The notes: generated by a model not told the origin, from the letters alone. Positions 7,564-16,785 are shown, numbered from the stretch's first letter. The stretch is DNA of 64,000 bases from Aliidongia dinghuensis (GCF_014643535.1 NZ_BMJQ01000007.1:62001-126000); one strand, 5' to 3'. A program made the numbers and translations.

Positions 7564-9102
7564 ATGACGGACGACCTGTTGCTTTCGATGTCGGGTATCT
7601 CGAAGCGCTACTCCGGCGTGCCGGCGCTCGAGGAGGCAAGCTTGACCGTTGCGCGTGGCGAGGTGCTGGCCTTGATCGGCCAGAACGGCGCTGGCAAGTC
7701 GACGCTTATCAAGATCCTGACCGGCGCCGTCGCACGCGACCGTGGCACGGTGCAGTTCGACGGCCGGCCGGCCGCCTTCCGCACGCCGCAGGAGGCGCAG
7801 GCTGCCGGCATCGCGACGATCTATCAGGAGATCAACCTGGTGCCGCTGCGCTCGGTCGCGGAGAACATCTTCCTCGGCCGCGAGCCCAGGCGCTGGGGCC
7901 TCATCGATTGGCGACGCATGCATGCTGAGGCCGAAGCGCTGCTGGCTCAGTTCGATGTCGTGGTCGACGTGCGCCAGCCGCTCTCCCGACTCAATACCGC
8001 GACCCGGCAGATGGTCGCGATCGCCCGCGCGCTCGACCAGCAGGCGCGGCTCGTGGTGATGGACGAGCCGACCTCTTCGCTCGACGACCGCGAGGTGGCC
8101 GTGCTGTTCGACGTCATCCGCCAGCTGAAGCAGCGCGGCATCGGCGTGATCTTCGTCAGCCACCGGCTGGACGAGCTCTATGCCGTATGCGACCGCGTCA
8201 CCGTCATGCGCGACGGCCGGACCGTCGCCGACCAGCCGATGGCGAGCATCGGCAAGCTCGAGCTGGTGGCATCCATGCTCGGCCGCAGCCTGGAAGAGGT
8301 GAAGCGCTTCGGTGCCACCGCGTTCGAGGAGGATTGGGCACCAAGTGCCACCCGGGTGCTCGAGGTCGAGGGGCTGAAGTCAGCACCACGCGTCGCCGCA
8401 GTCGACCTCGATGTCCGCGAGGGGGAGATCGTCGGGCTCGCGGGGCTCCTGGGCTCCGGCCGGACCGAGACGGCGCGCGCGATCTTCGGCGCCGACCGGG
8501 CCGAAGCCGGCACGATCCGGGTCGCAGGCGAGCCCACGGCCTTCCGCAGCGCGCGCGATGCGATCAGGGCCGGCATCGGCTTCTGTTCCGAGGACCGCAA
8601 GACCGAGGGCATCGTCCCCGACATGTCGGTGCGAGACAACCTGACGCTGGCACTCCTGCCGCAATTGACGCGCCATGGCGTCGTTGACCAGGTGCGCCAG
8701 CGCCAGATCGTCGATCGGTTGATCCAGCGGCTCGGCATCCGGCTCGCCAGCCCCGACCAGAAGATCCGCGAGCTCTCGGGCGGCAACCAGCAGAAGGTGC
8801 TCTTGGCCCGCTGGCTCTGCCTCGAGCCGCGGCTTTTGATCCTCGACGAGCCGACGCGCGGCATCGACGTCGCGGCCAAGGCGGAGATCCAGGCGCTGAT
8901 CCGCGAGCTCGCGCGCGAAGGACTGGGCGTGCTGATGATCTCGTCGGAGCTCGAGGAGCTGACCGAGGGCTGCCACCGGGTGAGCGTGCTGCGCGACGGC
9001 CGCTCGGTCGCCGCGTTCGAGCATCGGGCGGCGAGCGAGCACGCCATCATGAGCGCCATGGCGCATGGTCCGGCGGTGGGAGAGAGCCATGCAGGAGCTT
9101 GA
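7564..9102 (+). CDS. ytfR: Sugar ABC transporter ATPase with two ATP-binding domains, YtfR-like
   Basis: Cytoplasmic ATPase of 512 residues that powers the transporter. Two tandem nucleotide-binding domains are present: Walker A GQNGAGKST in the first, and GLAGLLGSGRTETA in the second, the degenerate loop typical of sugar importers of the RbsA/MglA/YtfR group. Signature LSGGNQQKV and Walker B LLILDEPTRGID lie in the second domain. The phrases REPRRWGL and GIGFCSEDRKTEGI match YtfR closely. The ATG at 7564 follows GGGAGC; the longer frame overlapping ytfQ is not credible. The stop codon overlaps the next gene by 14 bases. Confidence 0.9.
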   Translation: MTDDLLLSMSGISKRYSGVPALEEASLTVARGEVLALIGQNGAGKSTLIKILTGAVARDRGTVQFDGRPAAFRTPQEAQAAGIATIYQEINLVPLRSVAENIFLGREPRRWGLIDWRRMHAEAEALLAQFDVVVDVRQPLSRLNTATRQMVAIARALDQQARLVVMDEPTSSLDDREVAVLFDVIRQLKQRGIGVIFVSHRLDELYAVCDRVTVMRDGRTVADQPMASIGKLELVASMLGRSLEEVKRFGATAFEEDWAPSATRVLEVEGLKSAPRVAAVDLDVREGEIVGLAGLLGSGRTETARAIFGADRAEAGTIRVAGEPTAFRSARDAIRAGIGFCSEDRKTEGIVPDMSVRDNLTLALLPQLTRHGVVDQVRQRQIVDRLIQRLGIRLASPDQKIRELSGGNQQKVLLARWLCLEPRLLILDEPTRGIDVAAKAEIQALIRELAREGLGVLMISSELEELTEGCHRVSVLRDGRSVAAFEHRAASEHAIMSAMAHGPAVGESHAGA

Positions 9103-10087
9103 GATCGTGGCGCGGCACCGGCGCGCGCGGTTCGTCCCGCCGCGCTGGAGTGCCCTCGGCGGCACCGCTGCGGCACTGGCGCTGCTGCTGGTCTTCAACC
9201 TGATCGCGACACCGCATTTCGTCAGCCTGCAGACGCTCTACATCAACCTGACCCAGGTCACGACCATCGTCATCGTCGCGGTCGGCATGACCATGGTGAT
9301 CGCGACCGGCGGCATCGATCTCTCGGTCGGCTCACTGATGGCGATCGCCGGCGCGCTGGCGCCGCTCATCTTCATGGGGCGGCTGCTCGGCGTCGGCCCG
9401 GGGGTGCTTGCCGATGCGCTCGCCTTCGTCGTGCCGCTCCTGGCCGCGACGGCACTCGGCGCCGTCAATGGCTGGCTCATCGCCCGCTTCCGCATCCAGC
9501 CGATCGTGGCGACGCTCGTGCTGTTCATCGCCGGCCGCGGCATTGCCCAGGTCATGACCAACGGCAATCTGCAGGCGTTCCACAACGTGAGCTTCCATGC
9601 GCTGGGCCTGGGCCGGGTCGCGGGCGTGCCGGTGCAGGTCTGGCTGATGGCGGCGGTGGTCGGTTCGGCCACCTGGGTCATCGGCCGCACGCTCTATGGC
9701 CGCCAGCTGCTGGCCGTTGGCGGCAACGAAGCCGCGGCAGCGCTCGCCGGCCTGCCGGTCGGCCGCGTCAAGATCCTGGTCTATGCCGCCTCGGGCCTGC
9801 TCGCCGGCCTCGCCGGGCTGATCGTGATCGCGATCAACTCCTCGTCCGACGCCAACCTGGTCGGGCTCGGCATGGAACTGGACGCGATCGCCGCGGTTGC
9901 GGTCGGCGGCACGCCCTTGACCGGCGGGCGCGCGTCGATCGTCGGCACGCTCCTGGGCGCGCTCATCATCCAACTCGTGCGCTACACGCTCTTGTCGCAC
10001 GGCGTGCCGGATGCGGCAGCGCTCGTCGTCAAGGCGGCCATCATCCTGGCCGCGGTCTATCTCCAGCAGATGCGGCGGGCATCATGA
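9089..10087 (+). CDS. ytfT: Sugar ABC transporter permease, YtfT-like
   Basis: Inner-membrane permease of 332 residues with about 9-10 hydrophobic helices. The family signature GGIDLSVGSLMAIAGAL is near residue 80, and the coupling region GGNEAAAALAGLPVGRVKI is near residue 215. The start at 9089 follows GGGAGAGAG and overlaps the ATPase gene, as is usual for coupled translation. It pairs with the following permease to form a heterodimeric channel. The name rests on gene order and family resemblance, so the sugar is an inference. Confidence 0.82.
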   Translation: MQELEIVARHRRARFVPPRWSALGGTAAALALLLVFNLIATPHFVSLQTLYINLTQVTTIVIVAVGMTMVIATGGIDLSVGSLMAIAGALAPLIFMGRLLGVGPGVLADALAFVVPLLAATALGAVNGWLIARFRIQPIVATLVLFIAGRGIAQVMTNGNLQAFHNVSFHALGLGRVAGVPVQVWLMAAVVGSATWVIGRTLYGRQLLAVGGNEAAAALAGLPVGRVKILVYAASGLLAGLAGLIVIAINSSSDANLVGLGMELDAIAAVAVGGTPLTGGRASIVGTLLGALIIQLVRYTLLSHGVPDAAALVVKAAIILAAVYLQQMRRAS

Positions 10088-11076
10088 CCAGCATCGGCGA
10101 CACCATCGCCTATCGGCCGTCGACCGGGCGGCGCGGCGCCATCCTGCAGCGCCAGGGCGTCGTCGTGGCACTGCTGCTGCTGATCCTGTTCGGCGCCGTG
10201 CGCTACGACGATTTCCTCGGCCTCTACAACGTCATGAGCGTACTGCGCTACAACGCGATGTTCGCGCTGGTCGCCCTCGGCATGGCGTTCGTCATCATGA
10301 CCGGCGGCATCGACCTGTCGGTCGGCGCCACGGCGGCGCTGGCGAGCGTCGTCTCGGCGAGCTTGAGCGACGTCGGGCTTACGGCCGGGCTTGCCGCCGG
10401 TGTCGCCGCGGGCCTGGCGATCGGTCTCTTGAACGGCCTCGTGATCGCCTGGGCGCGCCTGCCGCCCTTCGTGACCACGCTCGCGACCATGCTGGCCGCG
10501 CGCGGCATTGCACTGCTTGTGGCGGGCAACCAGTCGGTCTCGGTCTCGTGGGACACGAGCTTCACGGATCTCGGCGGCGGTGATTTCCTGGGTTTCCCGA
10601 TCCCGGCCTGGATCGCGGTCGCCGCCTATGTCCTGGGCGCGGTGCTGCTCAATCTCACGGGCTTCGGCCGGGCGGTGCTGGCGATCGGCGACAATGAAGA
10701 GGCCGCACGGCTCATGGGCCTGCCGGTGCAGCGCGTGAAGCTCGCCGTCTATGTGCTGACCGGCGCCCTGGCCGGGCTCGCGGGCGTCATCCTCGCCTCC
10801 CAGTTCGGCGCGGGTCAGCCGACCGAGGGGCAGGGCTGGGAGCTGTTCGCGATCGCCGCCGTCGTGGTCGGCGGCACGTTGCTCACCGGCGGCATGGGCT
10901 CGGTCGGCTTCACGCTCGCCGGCACGCTGCTGCTCGGGCTCATCTTCAACATTCTCAACTTCGAGAACGGCAAGGGCGATTTCACGCTCAGCGCATATTG
11001 GCAATCCGTCATCCGCGGCGCCTTCCTGCTGCTTGTGGTGCTGCTGCAGAACCGGCTCGCCCGGCGCCCATCATGA
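10084..11076 (+). CDS. yjfF: Sugar ABC transporter permease, YjfF-like
   Basis: Second inner-membrane permease of the system, 330 residues. It shows the same BPD_transp_2 signatures: TGGIDLSVGATAALASV near residue 75, the coupling segment GDNEEAARLMGLPVQRVKL and the GGTLLTGGMGSV motif. Its ATG overlaps the previous stop as ATGA, and its own stop overlaps an in-frame ATG of the next small gene. Gene order binding protein - ATPase - permease - permease matches E. coli ytfQ-ytfR-ytfT-yjfF. Confidence 0.82.
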   Translation: MTSIGDTIAYRPSTGRRGAILQRQGVVVALLLLILFGAVRYDDFLGLYNVMSVLRYNAMFALVALGMAFVIMTGGIDLSVGATAALASVVSASLSDVGLTAGLAAGVAAGLAIGLLNGLVIAWARLPPFVTTLATMLAARGIALLVAGNQSVSVSWDTSFTDLGGGDFLGFPIPAWIAVAAYVLGAVLLNLTGFGRAVLAIGDNEEAARLMGLPVQRVKLAVYVLTGALAGLAGVILASQFGAGQPTEGQGWELFAIAAVVVGGTLLTGGMGSVGFTLAGTLLLGLIFNILNFENGKGDFTLSAYWQSVIRGAFLLLVVLLQNRLARRPS

Positions 11077-11096
11077 CGGAAGCATGGGAGGAACAT

Positions 11097-11444
11097 ATGG
11101 CCGGTGCGGAAGACGACCGAAGCTTCAGTATCCTGGATGCGGAGCGCGAGCTGATCGCCGCGATCCTGGTGGACAACCGCGCCTATCGCGCGGTCTGCCA
11201 TTTCCTGCAGCCTGCGCATTTCCTGTCGCCGCGGCATCGGCGGCAGTTCGCGACGATCGCGGCGGCGGTCGAGGCCGGCCGGCCGGTCGACCTCCGGCTG
11301 CTCGAGGGGGCGGGGCGCCCGATGCTCGACCCGCCGAAGATCGATCCGCTCGATCACGCGCTGATGATCTACGGCAGCTTCCTCGGCCGTGCCGCGGTCG
11401 GCGCCGCGATCGAGGAGGCGGCGCCGGCACGCGTCGCCTCCTGA
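11097..11444 (+). CDS. Free-standing DnaB N-terminal-like domain protein
   Basis: Small protein of 115 residues. About residues 12-68 (DAERELIAAILVDNRAY, FLQPAHFLSPRHRRQF, AGRPVDL) follow the N-terminal helical domain of replicative helicase DnaB, which mediates hexamer and primase contacts. No helicase ATPase domain follows: the gene simply ends, and the last 40 residues could form the remaining helices of that domain. The ATG at 11097 has GGGAGG five bases before it; an earlier ATG at 11073 overlaps the permease stop. Co-directional with and touching the sugar transporter operon, so probably co-transcribed. Function unknown; it might bind DnaB or DnaG, or be a domain reused for another purpose. 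Confidence 0.75.
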   Translation: MAGAEDDRSFSILDAERELIAAILVDNRAYRAVCHFLQPAHFLSPRHRRQFATIAAAVEAGRPVDLRLLEGAGRPMLDPPKIDPLDHALMIYGSFLGRAAVGAAIEEAAPARVAS

Positions 11445-11704
11445 GGCGCGTAGCGGCCGGCGGTCTGCTCAAAGCACTGGCGGACTTATCCCGCGTCGCG
11501 GGGGGTAAGCGAAAATGCCACCTCTTGTCGTCTGCGAGAAACGGATGTGCGAGAGCGAGTGCCTTTGGCTTTCTCGATGCATAACCAGGTAGCGTCGCAT
11601 GGTGAATCCCTTCCTCCGTAAAAGAAGAGGAATGGCGACCAGCATTTCGCCGTATTCGTGTATTACGACGGCCCGGACGCCAACAGCTTCCGGGTAGGAG
11701 CCAA
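11445..11704. other. Intergenic stretch, no gene recognised
   Basis: These 260 bases separate the transporter operon from the next gene. They become more A+T-rich toward the right end and contain the ribosome site GGAGCC just before the start at 11705. No convincing terminator, RNA gene or small reading frame was found. Confidence 0.5.
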
Positions 11705-12577
11705 ATGAGCCGCGTCTTGCCGTTGTGTGTTGTCTTCATCCTGCTATGGGGCAGCGTTCAGGCAGCCGCGGGTCAACCGGAACAGGCTGCTAGGGACTAT
11801 CTCGAAGGTATTTGGCTGACCAACAAACGACCCGACGCCAGCTCCTGTCTTGCGGAAGGTACGCCAAATACGCAGATCGAGTTCGATTTCCGGAAGAGCG
11901 GCGGACGGATACTGGTCTTCGAGCCGCCAGATCTCTTTTCGGCAATAGCTATTCCCGAAATTTCGGTAGAGAACGACATCATTACCGTCCGGCGGCAGCG
12001 GCGCGACGGGTCCTACGCCGACGATGTGCGCTTGCGCCGCCTGTCACCAGACCAATTCGAAATACTGTCGGCGAGCGGAGGCAAGCCGGGAGACGCCTAT
12101 CGCTGTGACGATGCGTCTACGCAGGTCGATGACGCCATTCCGTCGGCGATGCTTCAGAAGCTAACGCCTGACATCACGGGCAGCCAGGGGTTTATCGAGG
12201 TGGATCCAGCTGTGTCCGATGCCGACCTGTGTCAAGGGAATGCGCCAGCCGGCCGGCGATCGAAGCCGCGGTGGCTACAGTTCGAGCTACTAGGGCCAGC
12301 GCACTATTGGATTTTCGGTGAGGGTTTTCGCTCAGAGCATCGCCTGATCTTCGACTACGTCCGAGCAGTCAGACAGGTCGACGATCATACGCTCAGGCTG
12401 GAGATGCAGGAGCATCTGGAGACAAGCGGTGGCTGGGACAGTCCAGGATCCGGTGGCGAGACCTACACGCTGACCATCGTCGACCAAGACTCCCGCATAT
12501 TTGTCCCTGAATTGTCAGCGACGTTTGTACGGTGCTCGGCGGACCAGCCTGGCAGCATCGGCATGCATCGTTGGTAG
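11705..12577 (+). CDS. Secreted protein of unknown function
   Basis: Not recognised. The product has 290 residues with a clear signal peptide (about 1-24, cleavage near VQAAAG). The mature part looks like two related beta-rich segments: each begins with a short Gly/Trp or acidic segment, has a cysteine (C48, C133, C198, C277 region) and ends near a strand with Arg/Asp pairs, so disulfides are possible. Base composition is visibly less G+C-rich than the neighbouring genes, with more rare codons, which would fit acquisition by transfer. It is alone on its strand, with a good ribosome site, and ends in a shared terminator hairpin. Confidence 0.7.
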   Translation: MSRVLPLCVVFILLWGSVQAAAGQPEQAARDYLEGIWLTNKRPDASSCLAEGTPNTQIEFDFRKSGGRILVFEPPDLFSAIAIPEISVENDIITVRRQRRDGSYADDVRLRRLSPDQFEILSASGGKPGDAYRCDDASTQVDDAIPSAMLQKLTPDITGSQGFIEVDPAVSDADLCQGNAPAGRRSKPRWLQFELLGPAHYWIFGEGFRSEHRLIFDYVRAVRQVDDHTLRLEMQEHLETSGGWDSPGSGGETYTLTIVDQDSRIFVPELSATFVRCSADQPGSIGMHRW

Positions 12578-12607
12578 GAAACGGACGGGTTTTCACCCGC
12601 CCGTTTC
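12578..12607. terminator. Bidirectional terminator hairpin between convergent genes
   Basis: A 13-bp stem with one mismatch (GAAACGGACGGGT pairing with ACCCGCCCGTTTC) encloses a TTTC loop, read as GAAA on the minus strand. It starts at the base after the unknown gene's stop and ends three bases before the stop of the convergent binding-protein gene. No long T-run follows on either strand. Confidence 0.65.
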
Positions 12608-12610
12608 TGA

Positions 12611-13840
12611 TCAATGCACCAGCGGGCAGCCGCCGTCGGCGAGCGGGCGGAACGCCTGGTCGGGCGGGATCGTGTCGACCAGCTCGTAGTCGTCCCACTT
12701 GCCCTTGGACTGTTCCGGCTTCTTGACGCGGAACACATACATGGCGTGGACCGCGCGGCCGTCGGGGCGCACGGTGACCGGGCCGATCAGCGGGTCCTGG
12801 ATCGTGGCCTTGCGCATCTGGGCGATGACCTTGTCGCCGTCGATGGTGTTTGCGGCCTTGGCGGCGCGCAGATAGGCCAGCACCGAGGAATAGACGTTGG
12901 CCTGGTTCGCGGTCGGCATCTTGCCGCCCATCTTCTCGGCAAAGCGCTTGGAGAAGGCGCGGGTCGCGTCGTTCAGGTCCCAGTAGAAGGATTCCGTGAC
13001 GATGAGCCCCTGTGCCGCCTTCAGGCCCATGGCTTCGACGTCGGTGATCTGGGTGAACAAACCGGCCAAAGTCTGGTTCGGCGTGATGCCGAACTCGTTC
13101 GCCTGCTTGACGCCGGTGATGAGGTCGCCGCCCGTGTCGGCGAAGGCCACGACCTTGGCGCCCGAGCTCTGCGCCTGCAGCAGGTACGAAGCGAAGTCGG
13201 TCGTCCCCAGCGGATGCTTGACCGAGCCCACGACCGTGCCGCCGAGCTTGGAGAGCGCATCGGTCGCGTCGCGCTGCAGCGCCTGGCCCAGCGCATAGTC
13301 GAACGAGATGAAATACCAGTTCTTGCCGCCCTGCTTATAGAGCGTCCGCGCGGTGGCGTTGCCCATGGCCCAGGTGTCCATGTTCCACTGCACGGTGGTC
13401 GGCTGACAGAATTTGCCGGTCAGGTCCGAGGTGCCGACGTTGGTCGCGACGAAGGTGCGGTTCTTGTCCTTCAGGATCTGGTTGACCGCAAGGCCGACGC
13501 CGGAATTGACCGCGTCCGCCACCGCCGTCACGCCGTCCTGGTCGACCCACTGACGCACGATGTTCGAGCCGATGTCCGGCTTGTTCTGATGGTCGCCGTA
13601 GAGGATCTCGACCTTGAGCGGGCCGGCTTCCTTCTTGAAGTCGTCGACCGCGAGTTCGGCGGCCGCGACCGAGCCCTTGCCCGACTGGTCGGCGAACGGG
13701 CCGGACTGATCGTTCAGGATACCGATCTTGAGCGTGTTGTTCGGGATCTCAGCCTTGGCGGTGCTGGGCGCCGCGAGCGGCACGGCCAGCGCCGGCAGCA
13801 GCGCCGCGGCGAAGCCGGCGCGCCGGAATGGAATGCGCAT
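12611..13840 (-). CDS. Branched-chain-amino-acid-type ABC substrate-binding protein
   Basis: Periplasmic binding protein of 409 residues, family of LivK and its relatives that bind amino acids, amides or aromatic acids. A signal peptide covers residues 1-30 (ending near TAKA-EI). The mature start KIGILNDQSGPFADQSG and the later VVGSVKHPLGTTDFASYL are characteristic. The start follows GGGGGAGAG. No permease or ATPase genes are beside it. It lies 95 bases downstream of the reductase gene of the Rieske operon on the same strand, so it may take up that pathway's substrate; that link is an inference. Confidence 0.85.
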   Translation of the reverse strand: MRIPFRRAGFAAALLPALAVPLAAPSTAKAEIPNNTLKIGILNDQSGPFADQSGKGSVAAAELAVDDFKKEAGPLKVEILYGDHQNKPDIGSNIVRQWVDQDGVTAVADAVNSGVGLAVNQILKDKNRTFVATNVGTSDLTGKFCQPTTVQWNMDTWAMGNATARTLYKQGGKNWYFISFDYALGQALQRDATDALSKLGGTVVGSVKHPLGTTDFASYLLQAQSSGAKVVAFADTGGDLITGVKQANEFGITPNQTLAGLFTQITDVEAMGLKAAQGLIVTESFYWDLNDATRAFSKRFAEKMGGKMPTANQANVYSSVLAYLRAAKAANTIDGDKVIAQMRKATIQDPLIGPVTVRPDGRAVHAMYVFRVKKPEQSKGKWDDYELVDTIPPDQAFRPLADGGCPLVH

Positions 13841-13935
13841 GTCGTTCTCTCCCCCTGGAAGTCGGGCTCTCGGCGTCCCGGTCGCAGTTGTTAACCTGCT
13901 TGATTGTTCATCTCAGTGATTGTTTGTCTATAGGA

Positions 13936-14931
13936 TTATTGGCTTGCCCTAGATAGCGCGGGTCGGTAACCCGTGTCGATTGTAATCCTACCCGCTGCAC
14001 GCGAAACGCACGCACAGAGCCTTTGCCCAGCCTGCTTCTGCTCGGCGCTCAGGAACACGTCTCGATGGTCGAGCGCCGCAGCGCCGTCCGTCACCTCGAC
14101 AGCGCACAGACCGCATTCGCCGCGCAGGCAATCATAGGCGAGCTCGATGCCGGCGTCGCCGAGCGCGTCGAGCAGGCTCTGGTCCGCAGGCACCTCGACG
14201 GTCTGGCCATGATCTCGCACCTCGACCGTGAATGGCACGACGGGACGGCTGCCGCTCGAGCCGAAGGTCTCGAAGCGCAGGCTGGTCGGCGCGCGCCCGG
14301 CGGCGGTCCAGGCCGCGCGCATCGCGTCCATCATGCCGGCCGGGCCGCACATATAGGTCTCGCCCGCCGGGTCGAGCCGCGCGATCTCGGCGGCGAAATC
14401 GAGCCGGCCGCCCTCGTCGTCGACGATGAGTATCAACCGGTCGCCGAGCAACATCCGGAGCCGGTCGAGGAACGCCATCTGGCGGCGCGTGCGCGCGGCA
14501 TAGACGAGGCGAGGGTGGTGGCCGAGCCGTTCCAGCCGTTCGGCCATGCCCAGGATCGGCGTGATGCCGATGCCGCCGGCGATCAGAAGATAGTCAGGCC
14601 GGCCCACGGCCAGCTCGAAATGGCTCTGCGGCTCGGTCACGGCCAGCACGGCGCCGGGGGCGAGCGCCCACATGGCGGCCGAGCCGCCGCGGCTCGGGTT
14701 CATGCGCTTCACCGCGATGCGCCAGGCGCCGTCCGCCGGCGCCTCGCCGATCAGCGAATAGCAGCGCTGGATCGTGCGGTCCTCTGCCGCGAGCGTCACG
14801 GTCAGGTTGCTGCCGGCCGGGTAGGGTGTCGCAGCACCGGTCTCCGGCACCAGCTCGAACAGGCGCACGTCCTCCGCCGGCTCGCTGATCGCGCGGACGC
14901 GGACCCGGATTTCTCTGCCGTCAGCTTGCAA
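13936..14931 (-). CDS. VanB-like phthalate-family oxygenase reductase
   Basis: Cytoplasmic electron-transfer reductase of 331 residues that passes electrons from NAD(P)H through flavin and a plant-type 2Fe-2S cluster to a Rieske oxygenase. Domain order is flavin-binding (about 1-105, with RCYSLIG), NAD-binding (about 108-215, with LIAGGIGITPILGM and CGPAGMMDAM) and C-terminal ferredoxin (CLRGECGLC near residues 275-283, fourth cysteine near 310). This order is typical of VanB and phthalate dioxygenase reductase. The start is a TTG preceded by GGAGG. It overlaps the GntR gene and completes an oxygenase-regulator-reductase operon. Confidence 0.88.
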   Translation of the reverse strand: MQADGREIRVRVRAISEPAEDVRLFELVPETGAATPYPAGSNLTVTLAAEDRTIQRCYSLIGEAPADGAWRIAVKRMNPSRGGSAAMWALAPGAVLAVTEPQSHFELAVGRPDYLLIAGGIGITPILGMAERLERLGHHPRLVYAARTRRQMAFLDRLRMLLGDRLILIVDDEGGRLDFAAEIARLDPAGETYMCGPAGMMDAMRAAWTAAGRAPTSLRFETFGSSGSRPVVPFTVEVRDHGQTVEVPADQSLLDALGDAGIELAYDCLRGECGLCAVEVTDGAAALDHRDVFLSAEQKQAGQRLCACVSRAAGRITIDTGYRPALSRASQ

Positions 14932-15691
14932 TCTTGCGTCCTCCCTGGGGTGCGGCGCGCCGGATGAGCGCGCCGCCGGGCATGGTCGCGAGCAGGGCTG
15001 CGTCGCCCAGTGCCAGTTTCAAATTCTGCTTGGCGAGCCGCGCATGCTCGCGGCCCAGGGCCTCGGCGCGGGCGCCCTCGCGCGCCTCGATGGCTTCCAG
15101 GATCGCCCGGTGTTGCGCCTGGGCCAGGAACAGGATCTCGCGGCTCTCGGGCAGGTCGGCCTGGGCCAGCACGAAGGAACTGGGCGAGGCGAAGGGCAGG
15201 GCCATGGCCTGCGCCATCGCCCGGCGCAGCATCGAGCTCTTGGCAAGGTCCAAGAGGCGTGCATGGAACAGCGCGTTGGCCGCGACATAACGCTCGAAAT
15301 CGACCTCGGCCCCGGGCGTGCGCACGAGCGGGTCCATCGCCTCGACCGCGGCGCGCAAGGGTGCAAGCTCGGCCGGGTTGGCGAGCCGCTCGGCTGCAAG
15401 ACGCGCCGCCGTGCCTTCGAGCACGCCGCGCAGCTCGATCGCATCGGCGATATCGGCCGGGTCGAAGTCGCGCACGGCGAAGCCGCCGCTCGGCAGCACG
15501 TCGAGCAGCCCCTCGTGCGCCAAGGTCGTGAGGGCCAGCCGGAGCGGCGTCCGCGAGACGCCGAGCCGGGCCGCGAGTGGGATCTCGGCGACCCGCTCGC
15601 CGGGCTTCACCTCGCCGGACAGCAGCAGCTCGCGCAGGCGCAGGGTCGCCTTCAGCTGCTGGCCCGGCCGCGCGGCGGCCTCGCCGCTCAT
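14921..15691 (-). CDS. GntR-family (FCD/FadR-type) regulator of the Rieske operon
   Basis: DNA-binding repressor candidate of 256 residues. The N-terminal winged helix spans about residues 10-75 (RVAEIPLAARLGVSRTPLRLAL) and an all-helical FCD ligand domain follows to about residue 225. VanR, the vanillate operon repressor, belongs to this family. The gene sits between oxygenase and reductase genes, overlapping both, so it is made together with them. Two TTG-N4-CAA palindromes before the operon are its likely operators, giving negative autoregulation relieved by the aromatic substrate. The start at 15691 overlaps the oxygenase stop as ATGA. Confidence 0.85.
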   Translation of the reverse strand: MSGEAAARPGQQLKATLRLRELLLSGEVKPGERVAEIPLAARLGVSRTPLRLALTTLAHEGLLDVLPSGGFAVRDFDPADIADAIELRGVLEGTAARLAAERLANPAELAPLRAAVEAMDPLVRTPGAEVDFERYVAANALFHARLLDLAKSSMLRRAMAQAMALPFASPSSFVLAQADLPESREILFLAQAQHRAILEAIEAREGARAEALGREHARLAKQNLKLALGDAALLATMPGGALIRRAAPQGGRKIAS

Positions 15692-16785
15692 TCGGCGGCA
15701 ACCTGAGGGGCCGCCGGGGCGGTCGCCCGCTCGGCCGCGATCATCCGGTCGATCAACCGGCGCGACCAGACGGCGCCGGCGTCGATGTTGAGATTGTAGA
15801 AGACGCGGTCCGGGTTCTCGTCGATCGCCTGCTGCTGCGCCTCGAGAATGATTTCGTCCTCGCGGAAGATGCCGGTGACGCCCTCGCGCAGCTCGGTCGT
15901 GATGCGCTGCTCCTCCAGCCGGTAATTGCGCACGAAGGCCCAGAAATAGTGGCAGGTGCGGTCGGTCTCGGGCGTCATGGTGTTGAGCACGTAGCCGTTG
16001 ACGCCCTGGCTGCGGTCGCCTTCGGGGGCGCCGGTGCCGGTCGGCGCCACGCCGACGTCGATCACCACCGTGCCCGGCGGCTCGAACCGGATGATCTGCC
16101 AGCGGTCGACCCGGCCGGGCTTGCCCAGCTGCTTCGCCCAGAACGGTGGCGGCTCTATGTCGATCATCCAGCGCGCGATCTCGGCGAAGTCGGGGCCGTG
16201 ATGCGCCTCGAACGGCGCTTCGGCGACGGCCGCCTGGCCGATGCTGCCGCCGTGCACGAAGGTCTCGTGCGTCAGGTCCATCAGATTGTCGATGACCAGC
16301 TTGTAATTGCACCGGGCATGGATGGTCTTGCCGTCGCCGGCCCAGGCCGGATCGTGGTTCCAGTGCATGTCCGGCACCTTGGCCGGATCCGCCAGCGCCG
16401 GGTCGCCCATCCAGACCCAGAGATAGCGGTGCTTCTCGACGATCGGGTAGCTCTCGACGCAGGCCGACGGGTTGATCGTGTCCTGCGACGGCATGTGTAT
16501 GCAGCGGCCGCCAGCCTCATAGCGCAGGCCGTGATAACCGCAGACGAGCGTGTCGCCGTCGAGCCGGCCCTTGCTCAAGGGCAGCAGCCGGTGCCAGCAG
16601 GCGTCCTCGAGCGCCACCGGCGTGCCGTCGGTCTTGCGATAGAACACCAGGTGCTTGTTGCAGATCGTGCGCGGCAGCAGCGCGTGCTTCAGCTCGACGT
16701 CCCAGGCGGCGGCGTACCAGGCATTCAGCGGAAAATCCGGCTTCGCGAACCCTTCGGCGACGGGCGGCAACGCGGGCGTCGGCAT
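15688..16785 (-). CDS. VanA-like Rieske non-heme iron oxygenase subunit
   Basis: Catalytic oxygenase of 365 residues, probably an aromatic O-demethylase or hydroxylase. The Rieske 2Fe-2S ligands are C63, H65, C82 and H85 (CWHRLLPLSKG and CGYHG). The mononuclear iron site is in DNLMDLTHETFVHGG, with H173 and H178; the distal carboxylate would follow from the C-terminal domain. Length and layout match VanA and related single-component oxygenases. The start at 16785 follows GGGAGG. First gene of a three-gene operon with its GntR regulator and reductase. Vanillate itself is not proven as substrate. Confidence 0.88.
   Translation of the reverse strand: MPTPALPPVAEGFAKPDFPLNAWYAAAWDVELKHALLPRTICNKHLVFYRKTDGTPVALEDACWHRLLPLSKGRLDGDTLVCGYHGLRYEAGGRCIHMPSQDTINPSACVESYPIVEKHRYLWVWMGDPALADPAKVPDMHWNHDPAWAGDGKTIHARCNYKLVIDNLMDLTHETFVHGGSIGQAAVAEAPFEAHHGPDFAEIARWMIDIEPPPFWAKQLGKPGRVDRWQIIRFEPPGTVVIDVGVAPTGTGAPEGDRSQGVNGYVLNTMTPETDRTCHYFWAFVRNYRLEEQRITTELREGVTGIFREDEIILEAQQQAIDENPDRVFYNLNIDAGAVWSRRLIDRMIAAERATAPAAPQVAAE

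Noticed and set aside
14921..16312. A 463-codon frame suggesting a regulator fused to an N-terminal extension
   Set aside because: The extension lies antisense-frame within the Rieske oxygenase gene; the ATG at 15691 overlapping the oxygenase stop gives a normal FCD regulator length.
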